Assembly: GCA_009741485.1 (NCBI GenBank)
Contig: CM019217.1
Location: 44,612,873 to 44,676,872, forward strand
Reading direction: 5' to 3'
Length of the DNA stretch: 64,000 nucleotides
Source of the DNA: Malurus cyaneus samueli
Lineage: Eukaryota > Chordata > Aves > Passeriformes > Maluridae
The notes under the pieces were generated by a model. The model saw only the letters and a list, made by a program, of their open reading frames with translations, was not told the origin of the DNA and did not search any database. Shown piece by piece: positions 14,001-24,270 of the stretch; positions within the stretch are counted from its first letter, which is position 1; every line of letters begins with the position of its first letter. Made by a program: the position numbers and the translations under genes.

Positions 14001-15710
14001 GCAGCTTCATCTGTTTGCTGAGTTTGTTTGCCTGTCAGCCTGTTGGGATATGCACTTGCTGCTTGGCTGGCTTGATGACCTCAGATTCAATAGCTATGGG
14101 CAGCAAAGGGTCAGGAGTTTATAATGCTTGCTCCCTTTCTAAAATGCCAGCTTCAATTTGCCTAGAGCCAGGAGTTCATATACATACAGCATATAATTAC
14201 ATTTTAAAGGGTTATGGTTGTGAGACAAGGAAACGTGTGCATTTCAAAAGGGGAGGGAATGATTCCTGTGAAACAGTCACTGCTTTCAGTTCCCACTGGG
14301 AAACAACAAAAACATCGCCCCACATCACATAGAGGCGGATGCTGAGCATCCTGTTAAGTCCTACTTCTTTAGCCCACCAGATATTCCAGCATGCAGCATC
14401 CTACAGCACCTGAAACTGCCCCTCACACCACTGTTACAGCACATTTCATTTCCTTTAGCTGGTTTTTTTCCCCCTAATAACTGTAATAAGGCTCATTTGG
14501 TTGAGTAGAGGTTTGTACTCAAGCAGTTAAATGAAATTTAAGATTGCAACAAAACCTACAATGCATCAGAGCTGGCATTCTTAACAAACACTGTTTAACG
14601 GGAACATTATTATTTATGGGGAAATGGTTTTGAAAATAAACTCCTATGCATGTTTAATGTCTTCTGTCCTTTATTATTATTCCATGCAGCAGGAAAGATT
14701 TAGAAAAAGAACAAAACCCAAAACAATGAAAAAGGACTTAATGCCCTGTAATGACTAACTACATGCAAAATTGCTTTAAAAAACAAAAATAAATTCAAGA
14801 CTTCTTCCATCTACTATCTGTATATCAATAGATAAAACATGACAAAAATCTTCATTCAGAAGAACCTTAAATTAAACTTCAATCTAATAAGGGCCATTTG
14901 TCTTCTTGATGACTCATATCCAGGAATGAGGAAAACACAATGTAAATTCTCTTCCTCACGACCTCTTTTTCATTTCTTATTTGCTGATGCATATCACATT
15001 ATTGAATTTTAGAAAATTATGGGAAGAATTGGTGAGTGCTTCACTCTGCAAACTTTCATTATTATCTTTTAAATTGACATATTTGAATATGCTCAAGTTT
15101 CAAATGAAGTTGAAGTATTTCTTTAATTAAGCCATTTTAGCTCTTCAAGTTAACAGAAAGTCACCTGTAAAGCCCAACCTAAGCTGTGTTTTCATTCTTT
15201 GTCCCATAAATCTGCAGTTATGTGCCTACAGGTCCCCCCAGAAACTAGAAATTGCTCTTCTATAGAGCAAGACAAATGTGGAGGGGCATCAAACATCTGC
15301 TTTTAAGAGGAGGTGCACATCCAGATCGTGAGCCACGAACCCTAGTTCTCACATGGACAAGCATTCCCTTGTATTTCAGAATGCAGCAGATCTGTGAAGT
15401 GTGAGCTCCTTGAATTTGGGATTGGAAATAGCTCCTTTGGCTGCCAATCAGCACAGAAGCCAGAATTCACATATACACTGCTAATCATAAGGAACCCAAC
15501 ATGGCTAAGATGCTGCATTAACGGGGATGCCAGGCACTTCTAGTGCGCATTACTGCTTTCTGTTTATTTGAGAAAAGTGGGACGTGTTTGGATATCCTGT
15601 TCACAGTTTGCAAAAGCCATTCCTTTGGAACTAGCGATTGGTAAGAACAACAAACTTCTTTGTTGTTCAGCTTGACAGTGTCATTATGGGAAAAATAGCA
15701 ATACACTCGG
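11079..15710. other. intergenic, no gene recognised
   Basis: This is ordinary AT-rich intergenic DNA. It includes a pyrimidine-rich patch near 12715-12770 and short A/T tracts around 14.6-14.9 kb. No exon, RNA gene or recognisable transposable element was seen until the CR1 tail at 15711. Confidence 0.65.
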
Positions 15711-15755
15711 CAGGATCCTCGTGGGTCCCTTCCAGCTAAGGATGTTCTTTGACTC
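15711..15755 (+). mobile_element. CR1 LINE 3'-end remnant
   Basis: The segment reads like the end of an avian CR1 3' UTR: a GATCCTCGTGGGTCCCTTCC-type block, then CAGCTAAGGATGTTC and a degenerate TTCTTTGA tail. The orientation is +. No upstream CR1 body was recognised, so it is either a very short 5'-truncated insertion or the preserved end of an eroded one. Confidence 0.6.
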
Positions 15756-16390
15756 CAACTTGTGAGGTATCTTCAGTTAATTTAACTTGCAAAACTGCCA
15801 ACTGCAGTTAGGTCCATCACAAAATTAATTCTCAAATCAATAATGAACCATAGATAAAATAACACATTCATCAATATGGAAATTAACCTACCTGACATTT
15901 GTATTCCTTAAACATATAGCTGGCATGTGTCTTTTCTATGAATATTGACAAGTCTGAAACAAAGTACTGTTACAAGATTTTATGGTTAGTGCTATGACAA
16001 TTTTGACTGATAAATCAAGTCCTAGACATGAGACCTTTGTTTCTCTGCCACTTTCTAGCAAATCCTGTGGTATGCCACATCTTTTTGCCTCAGTGTCTCC
16101 AGAAGGGAAATATCTATTCACCTCTGTGAAGTGCTGTGAAACTGAATCAATTTATAAGCCTCATGTAATCTAGAGAGTATCAATGTAAGTGGAAGACATT
16201 CAGCACCTGGCAATATGTACTAGTGCCTTGCAGGATCACATCTGTACAGCTCTTTGAAGATCAAATACCAAGTGACCAAATGGAATCTATTTGAAGGCAA
16301 AGTTTGCCTTTAAAACTTAGAAGGGAAGTGTTACAGATACTTACTAATATTAGTCAAATCCTCATGTATGTCACTGGTTTACATAAGAGC
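15756..16390. other. intergenic, with one copy of a diverged dispersed repeat
   Basis: AT-rich DNA without a gene. Around 16184-16262 it contains a block that resembles another at about 17993-18082 on the far side of the repeat stack. Both contain a GTAAG..GAAG..CATTCA.CACCT core followed by TCTTTGAAGATCAA. Confidence 0.5.
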
Positions 16391-16397
16391 AATCATG

Positions 16398-16651
16398 GTA
16401 AGATCTCCAGATTTTCAAATAATACTAAAGTTAGAGTTAGATTGAATAGTGAAGAGTAATACAATCAGATTTCAAAGGATTTGGACCATTTTGATAATAA
16501 GGACAGCAGATGGCAAATGCAGTTGAGTGCAGAAAAAACATAAAATAATTGGTCTGGGAATATGTGCTAAGAGGAACAATCATGTAGGAAAAAGCGTTAT
16601 TTTAGGGGGAAAAAATTAAACCATAGAAAGAGGAAAAGAGGCTATGACAAT
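16398..16651 (+). mobile_element. old CR1 LINE fragment (reverse-transcriptase region)
   Basis: Heavily diverged CR1 in + orientation. Recognisable pieces are a CCAGATTTTCAAATAATACTAA block (the DNA behind the FADDTKL motif), ATAGTGAAGAGTAATACAAT, GGATTTGGACCATTTTGATAA, and CAGATGGCAAATGCAGTTGAG. These are in the order found in older CR1 subfamilies. No reading frame survives. The LTR begins directly after it at about 16652, which suggests the LTR landed in this older copy. I did not find its continuation beyond 17834. Confidence 0.55.
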
Positions 16652-16730
16652 TGTGGTTTAGCCCCACCCAGGAACGAAGGAACTAACCCACTCCAAACTC
16701 CACTCCACTACCCTGGCAGGAGGGGTAATG
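16652..16730 (-). mobile_element. solo LTR of an avian endogenous retrovirus, distal (U5-side) part
   Basis: The block starts TGTGGTTTAGCCCCACCCAG and continues AACGAAGGAACTAACCC, matching from memory the end of a widespread neoavian LTR family. That family is usually read in the opposite direction, hence the minus call. It is interrupted by CR1 sequence and resumes near 17388. No internal retroviral genes are present, so this is a solo LTR. The left boundary could be a few bases further out (16645). Confidence 0.65.
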
Positions 16731-17190
16731 GTGCTGGAGCATGTCCAAAACAAGGGAAGGAAGCTGGTCAAGAGAGTAAATCACATAAGGAGCAGCTGAA
16801 GGATGTGGGCTGTTTAGGCTAGAGAAAAGAAGGCTTGAAGGGAGACCTTACTGCTCTCTACAACTACATGAAAGGAGGCTGTACCAAAATGGGGGTCAGA
16901 TTCTTCTCCCAGGTGACAAAAGACAGGGCAAGAGGAGATGGCCTCAAGTTCTAGCAGTAGAGGTCTAGATTAGGAAAAATTTCTTCTGTGAAGGGAGGTC
17001 AGGCATTGGAAGAGGCTGCCCAGGGAAGTGGTGGAAACACTGTCCCTGCAAGTGTCAGAAAATGCATAGATGTGGCACTTGGGGACCTTGTTTAGTGATC
17101 AAGATGCCAGTGATCGTTAAGTTGAGAACTGGACTTGGTGATCTGAGAGGTCTTTTTCAATCTTAACAATTTTATGATTCTAAAATGGGT
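16731..17190 (+). mobile_element. CR1 LINE, 5'-truncated, inserted in the LTR
   Basis: A good match to the CR1 3' region in + orientation: GGAGCATGTCC, then GTTTAGGCTAGAGAAAAGAAGG, GGAGACCTTACTGCTCTCTA, CAACTACATGAAAGGAGG, and AGAGGCTGCCCAGGGAAGTGG. It ends in a short 3' UTR with TTTTATGATTCTAAAAT. The 5' part is missing, as usual for CR1 integration. Frames are broken and it cannot encode an active enzyme. Confidence 0.88.
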
Positions 17191-17194
17191 CAAT

Positions 17195-17387
17195 TTAGAT
17201 CAGATATGCAGAACTTTTTTTAAAATGAGAGTGGTAAAACACTGGAACAGGTTGTTGAGAGATGTGCTGGATACCCCATCCCTCAAAATATCCAAGGTTA
17301 GGACAGGGACAATCTGATATTGTTAAAATGTCCCTGGTCATTGCAGGGGCATCTTTACAGATCACTTTGAACCCAAACTATTCTATG
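17195..17387 (+). mobile_element. second CR1 3' fragment, tandem to the first
   Basis: A second CR1 3' end follows the first in the same orientation: TTTAGATCAGATATGCAGAAC, GAGAGTGGTAAAACACTGGAAC, CCCCATCCCTCAAAATATCCAAGG, GGTCATTGCAGGGGC, and the terminal AACCCAAACTATTCTATG. It restarts in a region already covered by the preceding copy, so it is a separate insertion or the outer part of a CR1 that was itself hit by another. Confidence 0.85.
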
Positions 17388-17833
17388 CATAATAATAATA
17401 GCAATTAAAAGAAAAAAAAAAATCAACCAAAACTGAATACCCAATACCCAAAAAGCCCCAAAAACTAAGGGGAAAAAAACCCACAAGTTCTGCACAATAC
17501 AACTGCTCACCATCTGCTGATGAATTCCCATCAGCAATGGGACCCTGTCAGGTAATTCCTCCCAGATTATCACCATGGCATTTAACAGTACGGGTTACCC
17601 CTTTGGCCAGTTTGGGTCAGATGTCCTGGCTGTGCTCTAGGACTAGGACTACCCCTCTCCTTCCACATTAGCACAATATGGAAAACTGAAAAGTTCTTGT
17701 CTTAGGATAAGCACTGTTCAGCAACAACCAAATATCATCTCGTCATGAGCATTATTCTCATACTGAGTCCAAAACACAGCACTGCTTCAGCTACCAAGAA
17801 GAAATTAATTTTATCCCTGCCAAAACCAAGACA
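17388..17833 (-). mobile_element. solo LTR of an avian endogenous retrovirus, main (U3-side) part
   Basis: The LTR resumes after the CR1 sequence. Diagnostic blocks are TGCACAATACAACTGCTCACCA, CCCTTTGGCCAGTTTGGGTCAG, ATGTCCTGGCTGTG, AAGCACTGTTCAGCAACAACC, GAGTCCAAAACACAGC, and TTTTATCCCTGCCAAAACC, ending AAGACA. Read on the minus strand it begins TGTCTTGGTTTTGGC. The TATA-box region of the family is degraded here. A possible 5-bp target duplication is ACAAT before 16652 and TCAAT after 17833 (one mismatch). No gag, pol or env sequence is present. Confidence 0.82.
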
Positions 17834-18387
17834 TCAATATATTAGCTAATTAAAATAAAGTTAAAAGGAATTGGTAAAAGTAATTTATTAGAAGCTACAA
17901 AGTTTAATGCACGTGAACCATTTCTTACAATCAAGTGATCCAGTCAGGAAATTATTTAATTAGGTAACAGAACCAACTAGTGTGAAAGTGCAGGTGTAAG
18001 CAGAAGCATTCAACACCTAACAGGACATATTTGGCATCACATAGCATGAAATCTAAAGTCAGTAAAGTTCTTTGAAGATCAAGTGCACTAGGATATAACT
18101 AAGACCTTTTGAAGTTTGAAACCACAAACAAAAACAAGCCAAGATGAAATCAGAAACACTAACCTACCTGATTAATATTCAATATCCCAATGAAGAAATA
18201 ACTTAGGAGTGTGTTTGTGTATGACACCAAAAATGGAGGGTTCTCATCTAAACTAGGCAGACCAAGAACTCCAAACACAGTCCTAATAACCATATTATCA
18301 GTTCTTTCAGAGTGAGTTTCCCAATTCCATTCTAAACCAAAGAATCCTTTGGTCTCTTTTCTTAATAAAAATTTCATTTAAAAATAA

Positions 18388-18452
18388 CGTAAATAATAAA
18401 TAAAAAATAAATGTAATAAATAAAAAAAATAAATGTAAATAAATGTAAATGT
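18388..18452 (+). repeat. A/T-rich simple repeat (AAATAAATGT-like)
   Basis: Repeated AATAAATAAA and AAATGTAAAT units, imperfect. Low-complexity sequence with no coding content. Confidence 0.85.
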
Positions 18453-19040
18453 AGTTTTTTGATAAAACTTGGAAAACTTACAAGCAGCTGCTGTATTTAT
18501 AAACATCATTGATCACAAGAGCACAAAAATAATTCACGTAGGAATAAAACCTTAATTATAAACACTGTGTTGTCCTAAAAAGACAGACCATGATAGTGAC
18601 AGAAAGTAATCAGATCTGGGATGCAGCTACATAAAAGCATTGCAGGGTTGTCAGTTCTGGTACAAACTGGTCTTCCTAAAACTGTGTATAATACAAATAT
18701 GAAGACAAAAGGTTAAGTTAAAAAGAAAGATTTGTGGAATATTGACAAATAGGCACTGCTACACTTAAAGGATGTTGTTACACATGATCACTGACATTTC
18801 AGGACAATGCAACTTATGCAAACAAGTACAGGCATCATGGCCCATTTTCACTGAAAAAGATGGCATGGATATATGAAAATAATCTTTATTTTGCCACAAC
18901 TACTGCCTTTTGTTTGCTATCTTTTTCACACTGCTAAAAGGCAAAAATATGCAATTTAAAAATATTAATCTTTTTTGTGTCATCAGGCATATTCAGAGAT
19001 CCACAGAACTGGAGCAGGATTCAAGTCAAAAGTTAGAAAC

Positions 19041-19078
19041 AAAATAGAACATGAAATAGAACATGAAACAAAATAGAA
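19041..19078 (+). repeat. short tandem, 12-bp unit
   Basis: AAATAGAACATG occurs twice in tandem, followed by a partial AAATAGAA copy. Minor simple repeat. Confidence 0.7.
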
Positions 19079-22000
19079 AAACAGCAGAAAGGCTGTAAAA
19101 AGCAGACAGGTGGGATTAAGATCTCAATAAATATTAAACCCCACATTTCTAATCCCAAATTATCATTAGTTCACATAATAAAATGGTAAAGTTCTTCCCT
19201 TGCACCATTAATTTCCTTTTTCATCTTAATCTGCTAACTTTATTTTGTGCTGGTGTTATCATATGAAAGCGCTTTGAGTGCTTTTCTCTGATTGCACTGG
19301 CAGAGTTATATGAACCATTACCTATCATTACTTTTATTTCAAACCTGTCAGTTCTTCCTCTTTGTAGCCAACAAGCTGTAAGATGGGGAAAAAATGCAGT
19401 CTCTGTCAGGGAATAAAACCACACATACAAAAATGAGCTGAAAGGAGCACCTGAACAAAGGAGAAGGGAGGGTGAAGAAAGAGAGATAAGAGATTTATCA
19501 ATCTGCTCACCCTCTCTGCAAAGGACATTCTACTCTCCTGCCATTTAAAATTAATAAATAAATAAATCCATAACAATGACACACAATGCATGCTAGACCT
19601 GGCTTTTGCTCATGAGTCTTCTTTATTCTGCCACACCACATACTTAAAATACCTCAAACATTCCATAAATATTATGCAAATAAAAATAACATTGATACCA
19701 TCTCCTCATGCATGGAAAAATGCACATAAATTGTGCTTGAGTACATGAGAGAAGATGTAGTTCCCTCAAAGATGGGCACATCTCAGGAGGTATTTTTCAG
19801 CAAACTCTTTTTGAGCCACACAACGAGCAATAAGCAATTAGTGTTAATTAAATAGCCCCCCTAACTATAGTGCTGCCAGGGACAGCTTAATGACCTCAAA
19901 ATGCACTTGGATTTGAAAGCCTCTTCCCTCCGGGTGCATGCCAGGCTGCCTTACCTCTGTAAGGCTGTGGCATGCTCCAGCTGCTACCACACACGTATGG
20001 AATGTCATTCCCATTTGCAGGAGCATGGACTGTTCAGCAGACACTGAAGCAGCCATTATAGAAGGGCACTGCAGACACAGCTCCGAGACTAAAACATGCC
20101 AGTAAGTTTTGATTTGTCTGCTTGAAACAGCCAGGGAAGCCACATGCAATGGCAAAATGACAGCATGCTGACAGGCAGACCACCACGAAGGCAGCTGACT
20201 TAATGCAGCAGAAACACATTCCAGGAGCTTGTTTATCACACTCTATGCCCCAGGTTAGTACCACGCCTGCCTCTTAATATCTCAAAAATAAATAAGGAAA
20301 AAAAATTAAATCTTAGGTAAAAAGAGTCAAACCTACCACCACCCCTTCCCTCATGCAGTGCATGTTACTCTCCTCATGTAACGTTATGGAACAAACACCA
20401 GAAACTGTGGGGTCCTACTGTCACTCTCAGAAAGTAGGAGACGAATACAAAAGATCAGTTATCCCTGTGAACATATAGTGGAAGCCACTGAAAATTACCA
20501 GAGGAAATAGTAATCAGGTCAGAAACAGCTAAACTCATAGCTGTTCCTAATTTGGGCATTACTGCAGAGTAGACTGCAAACTTTCATCATAGGTATTCAA
20601 TCAAACTGAATTAACTGCCAATAAATGTTGAAGCTTATTAGGATGTTTTATAACTTTTATCTCCAAAGCAGAAGATGGAAGCACGTGGAGTATGTGTTAA
20701 AGAATGAAGCCGGAGCATCTGCTGTAGCAAAGCATGCTATTGGGCAGCTGGAAGAATCTAAAGGGCTGGCCTGAGGAATCCATCAAAGAAATGAACAGGC
20801 GGAAAACTTATGGGACTTAACAAGAAAGGATGTGCAAACAGTGGCAGAACACACACAGGGATTGCTGAGCCCAGCTGGTACCCCACAGGTCATATAATGG
20901 CACAGAAAGGGTTCGTATTTCCATCCTGTTCTGAAAAATACGCCCATGCTCTGCGGCCAATATATATCTTCTTTCTGGGTGGTGATATATGAAAACCTCA
21001 AGAAAACAAAACCTTATCTGTACACACAGAGTAATATTTTTCCCCCTGGTTGTTTTTTGCTTGTAGGATTTCTTCTTTCCCTCCATCTGTCTCAGATGAC
21101 ATTGTTCAGCTAAAGCACAAGACTTGAAGGAGTTTAGACTTGTGATTTTGGTGGGGTTAGGGACAGTTTAAGACATTTCCACCACTTTTCCAAGATCTAG
21201 CTAACAGTAAAGTCAAGAATGTTAAGATGCGGGGAACTTTTTTGTCACTGTGATAGAGAGAAGGGCAGAGAAAAGCTGTTCCAGAAGCACATATGGTGCA
21301 AGAAAAAATCTGAAGAGTAAAGTAGTAGCTTAGAGCAGAGAAAAGTTATGATAATGGCAGTAAAAATTTCTTGCAGCTAATATGCAGCTTGTCACAGCCC
21401 CTAAAAATCACAAGTTAGTAAGTACAAAAACTAGAATGTAATAATGACTGTGCATTCCAGCCAAAACAGAATTCTGTTTTGAATTTTATTTTCATTTCAA
21501 AACATGAATAATGTCCACTGAAAGATACAGACTGTGCACAAAAGGCCCAGGTAAGTTCAGGTATTTCATTTAAAAAGGAAAAGAAAGAAAGTATTTTTAT
21601 GCTTGGATCCAAAAGTAATCAGTGAGAGAAAAAAAATACCCTCACTCAGAGGAACAAAGGAAAAGACCATGGAGAAAAAAAAAAAAGAGAATTGCAAATT
21701 GCACTGCAATGAAAACATTGTAATTTGTTCACATTAGGCTTTGATACATGTGAAATTCCAAACAAAGCTAAAGCAAAATGCAGCCCAGAAAAATTTAAAT
21801 CTTTAATTTGCACAAAGATCCAAATGTAACAAACATATCAAACTATTGTCTGCTGCATTACATAGAGTCAGAATATATCAACTCTTTTTATTGTTTCCAT
21901 TATTTCATTTGAATTACAATTGCACCCATTGTCCAGGGGATAATTTCCAGAGATTCTATCAGTGCTTCAGAGGATTCAGAATCTAAAGTAGCAAGCAGGA

Positions 22001-24132
22001 AACAGTAGCAAGAGGAACAGGAAAATATTAAAGCATACAAGGGAAGTGTTGGCTTCTTCCACCAGCAATCTATCTAGAAAAAAAACAAAAAGCAAAAAAC
22101 ACCTATCTGGTACAAAACTCACATTATTGTGAGGTGAAAATCTATCACATATTCAGAAGTGTCCCCCTTTAAAGAAAAGCATATGGAGGAAATGAGAAAA
22201 TGAGAAACTGCCTCAAATTTTCTATGCTTCCAATAAGGCTCTACCAAGTAGGCCTGGACTCCCATTATACAGAGTCATGAAACCAAATAATCTGATGGAC
22301 ACATATCTAACATCCTGAGCTTTCAGAAGAACATTAGAAGACAATAACTAAGGAATATGCTTTCTGGAGATGCTCCATCTCATAGTGTTGCACTGAGTGG
22401 CAGATTTGCCACACACTTGCACTTTCTCTTACAGACTGCAAAATGAGATAATGCTGACTGACACAGCAACCAAAATCATTAGCTGTTTCTCATTTGGGCT
22501 CATACAGAAACAGAGATGTTAAAGTGCTACGTTGCAAATAAAAGACAAAGCCCCAAATGTAATAGATACAAATCTATTGTATTTCTTTCAGTGAGTGTCA
22601 TTTGAAAAGTAATCTCTAAGCTTTTCCAACAATCTGACTGAAGACAGTGTTGTAGCAAAGATCCTAATGGCACCAGGGAGCCCAAGTTGTGCACATAATG
22701 CTTCTCTGCTACAGCCATGAATTCACTGCTGGAATACCAAGAGAGAAAATAGTCAAGCAAACTTTTCTTCCATAGACTGTGCTCTCTGGGAGGTTTGCAA
22801 ACACAGTATACAGAGTGGCAGCTTATGGATGGAAAAGAAAGCCATAGACATAAATACCATCCCTTATAGCTACTGTTACCATGGTGCAGGTGCAACTGAA
22901 GCCATTCTCTTAAGCACTGTATGAACAAAGATGAAGAAGCAAATGTAAGCCCACTACCACAAGCTGAATAGGAGACAGCAGATGGCAAAAGGGTAAACCA
23001 CAAGAAAGCAGTGCAATAGCAGTGGTCTTGGCATAACCCAGCTGCTTAGGTGGTAACTAACTCTTGCAGGCACCACAAATAAAGCAGCTTTTTAGAAAGG
23101 CTTTGGAGGAGGAGGGTTTGCAAGCAGCTCTGTACTTGTTTAAGAAATCACAGAATGATGATAGCATTTAAAAAATGTTAAAAACTTAAGTGGTTTAGGG
23201 AGATTAGCAAGTGGAGGCAGAAACAATTTTTTTAATAATGCAGAAGATGAGATTTGTAGGAGAAAATAAAGAGCCTTGAAAACAAAAGACAAACATCCTA
23301 CGTTTAATGTGACAGGTTAGGTGGAGCTAGCTGATGAAGTGAAGGAAGGAAGTGGCAGAGGTCAAACTGAGAGCTAAGGAAATTGTCTTTAAAGTAGCAA
23401 TTATCACTGACAGAAGTGGATCAAACCTGCCTTGCCATGGCTGGGAGAAGTGGTGTTGGCATAATCAAGGTATACAAGAAAAAGCTGTGAGAATGGGAAG
23501 GCTAAGGGCTCTATTTCAGCTATATCGAGTCAAAATATGCAAATATAGGCCCAAGTCAACATCAGACAGGACAAGATTTTAGTTTCACCATGGAAGTTGT
23601 AGAACCTGGATGCTGAAGTGTGTGCATTTCTGAAAACAGATCTTCAAAAGATGAGATTCTAAAAGACAGACGAGGACAGAGGGAAGCTTTTGAAGATTAT
23701 GGATATGAATTATGATGGTTTTGAGAGGAGAACAAAATGAAGATACAGGAAGTACAAGAAAATAATGCAGTGCATTCTAGATAAGAGCCATGACAATACA
23801 CTAAAAGGAAATATCAATTGTTGATCCTTATTAATTCTTGGTGTGAGCCTCACCACTACTCTGCATGTGTGTGCATGCATTAAAAACCAGAGAGGAAGCA
23901 GAATCTCAACTAACAGACTGCTAACTCTTGACTGACAAAAGGACCCTAATAAACAATACAGGGAAAGCAAAAGAACTTAAATCAGACCACAGATAATGCA
24001 ACCCACTTGTCAATATTGAAACCACTTTCTAAACAGATTAGTAAAAGAAAAATTAAATTTTTTTTAAAAAAAGAAAAACGTCTCAGGTGTCACTTGCCAG
24101 TTTCCTACATCCTATATGTCTTATCTGGACTT

Positions 24133-24270
24133 ATAGGATCACAGCATGGCTTTGCATGAAAGAGAAGGGGCATCTATCACCTCTCTGGGCAACCTATTTC
24201 AGTTTTACCACCTTCATTAAAAAAAAAAAAAAAAACCTTCCTTGTGTCTAATCTAAATTGACCATATTTT
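24133..24270 (-). mobile_element. CR1 LINE 3' fragment
   Basis: Reverse-complement CR1 3' region. On the + strand it reads AGGATCACAGCATGGCTTTG, then CACCTCTCTGGGCAACCTAT, and after a long A run CCTTGTGTCTAATCTAAATT. The order of blocks fits a minus-strand CR1 with an internal deletion. The A17 run at about 24219-24235 sits where the consensus has a shorter A-rich stretch, so it is probably an expanded A tract rather than a poly(A) tail. Confidence 0.75.

Larger units (their letters stand above)
17834..24132. other. intergenic, no gene recognised
   Basis: AT-rich DNA with low-complexity tracts at 18388-18452 and 19041-19078, and the second copy of a diverged repeat near 17993-18082. The longest frame is on the minus strand at 22527-23003 (158 codons). 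It has no recognisable domain and no flanking splice logic, so I do not call it a gene. No RNA gene was seen. Confidence 0.65.

Noticed and set aside
19865..20264. Minus-strand frames of 124 and 76 codons
   Set aside because: They overlap in different frames with no domain and no splice-linked neighbours.
22527..23003. 158-codon open frame on the minus strand
   Set aside because: No recognisable domain, no splice context, and a length not unusual for AT-poor patches by chance. The Cys/Leu/Ser-rich composition looks random.
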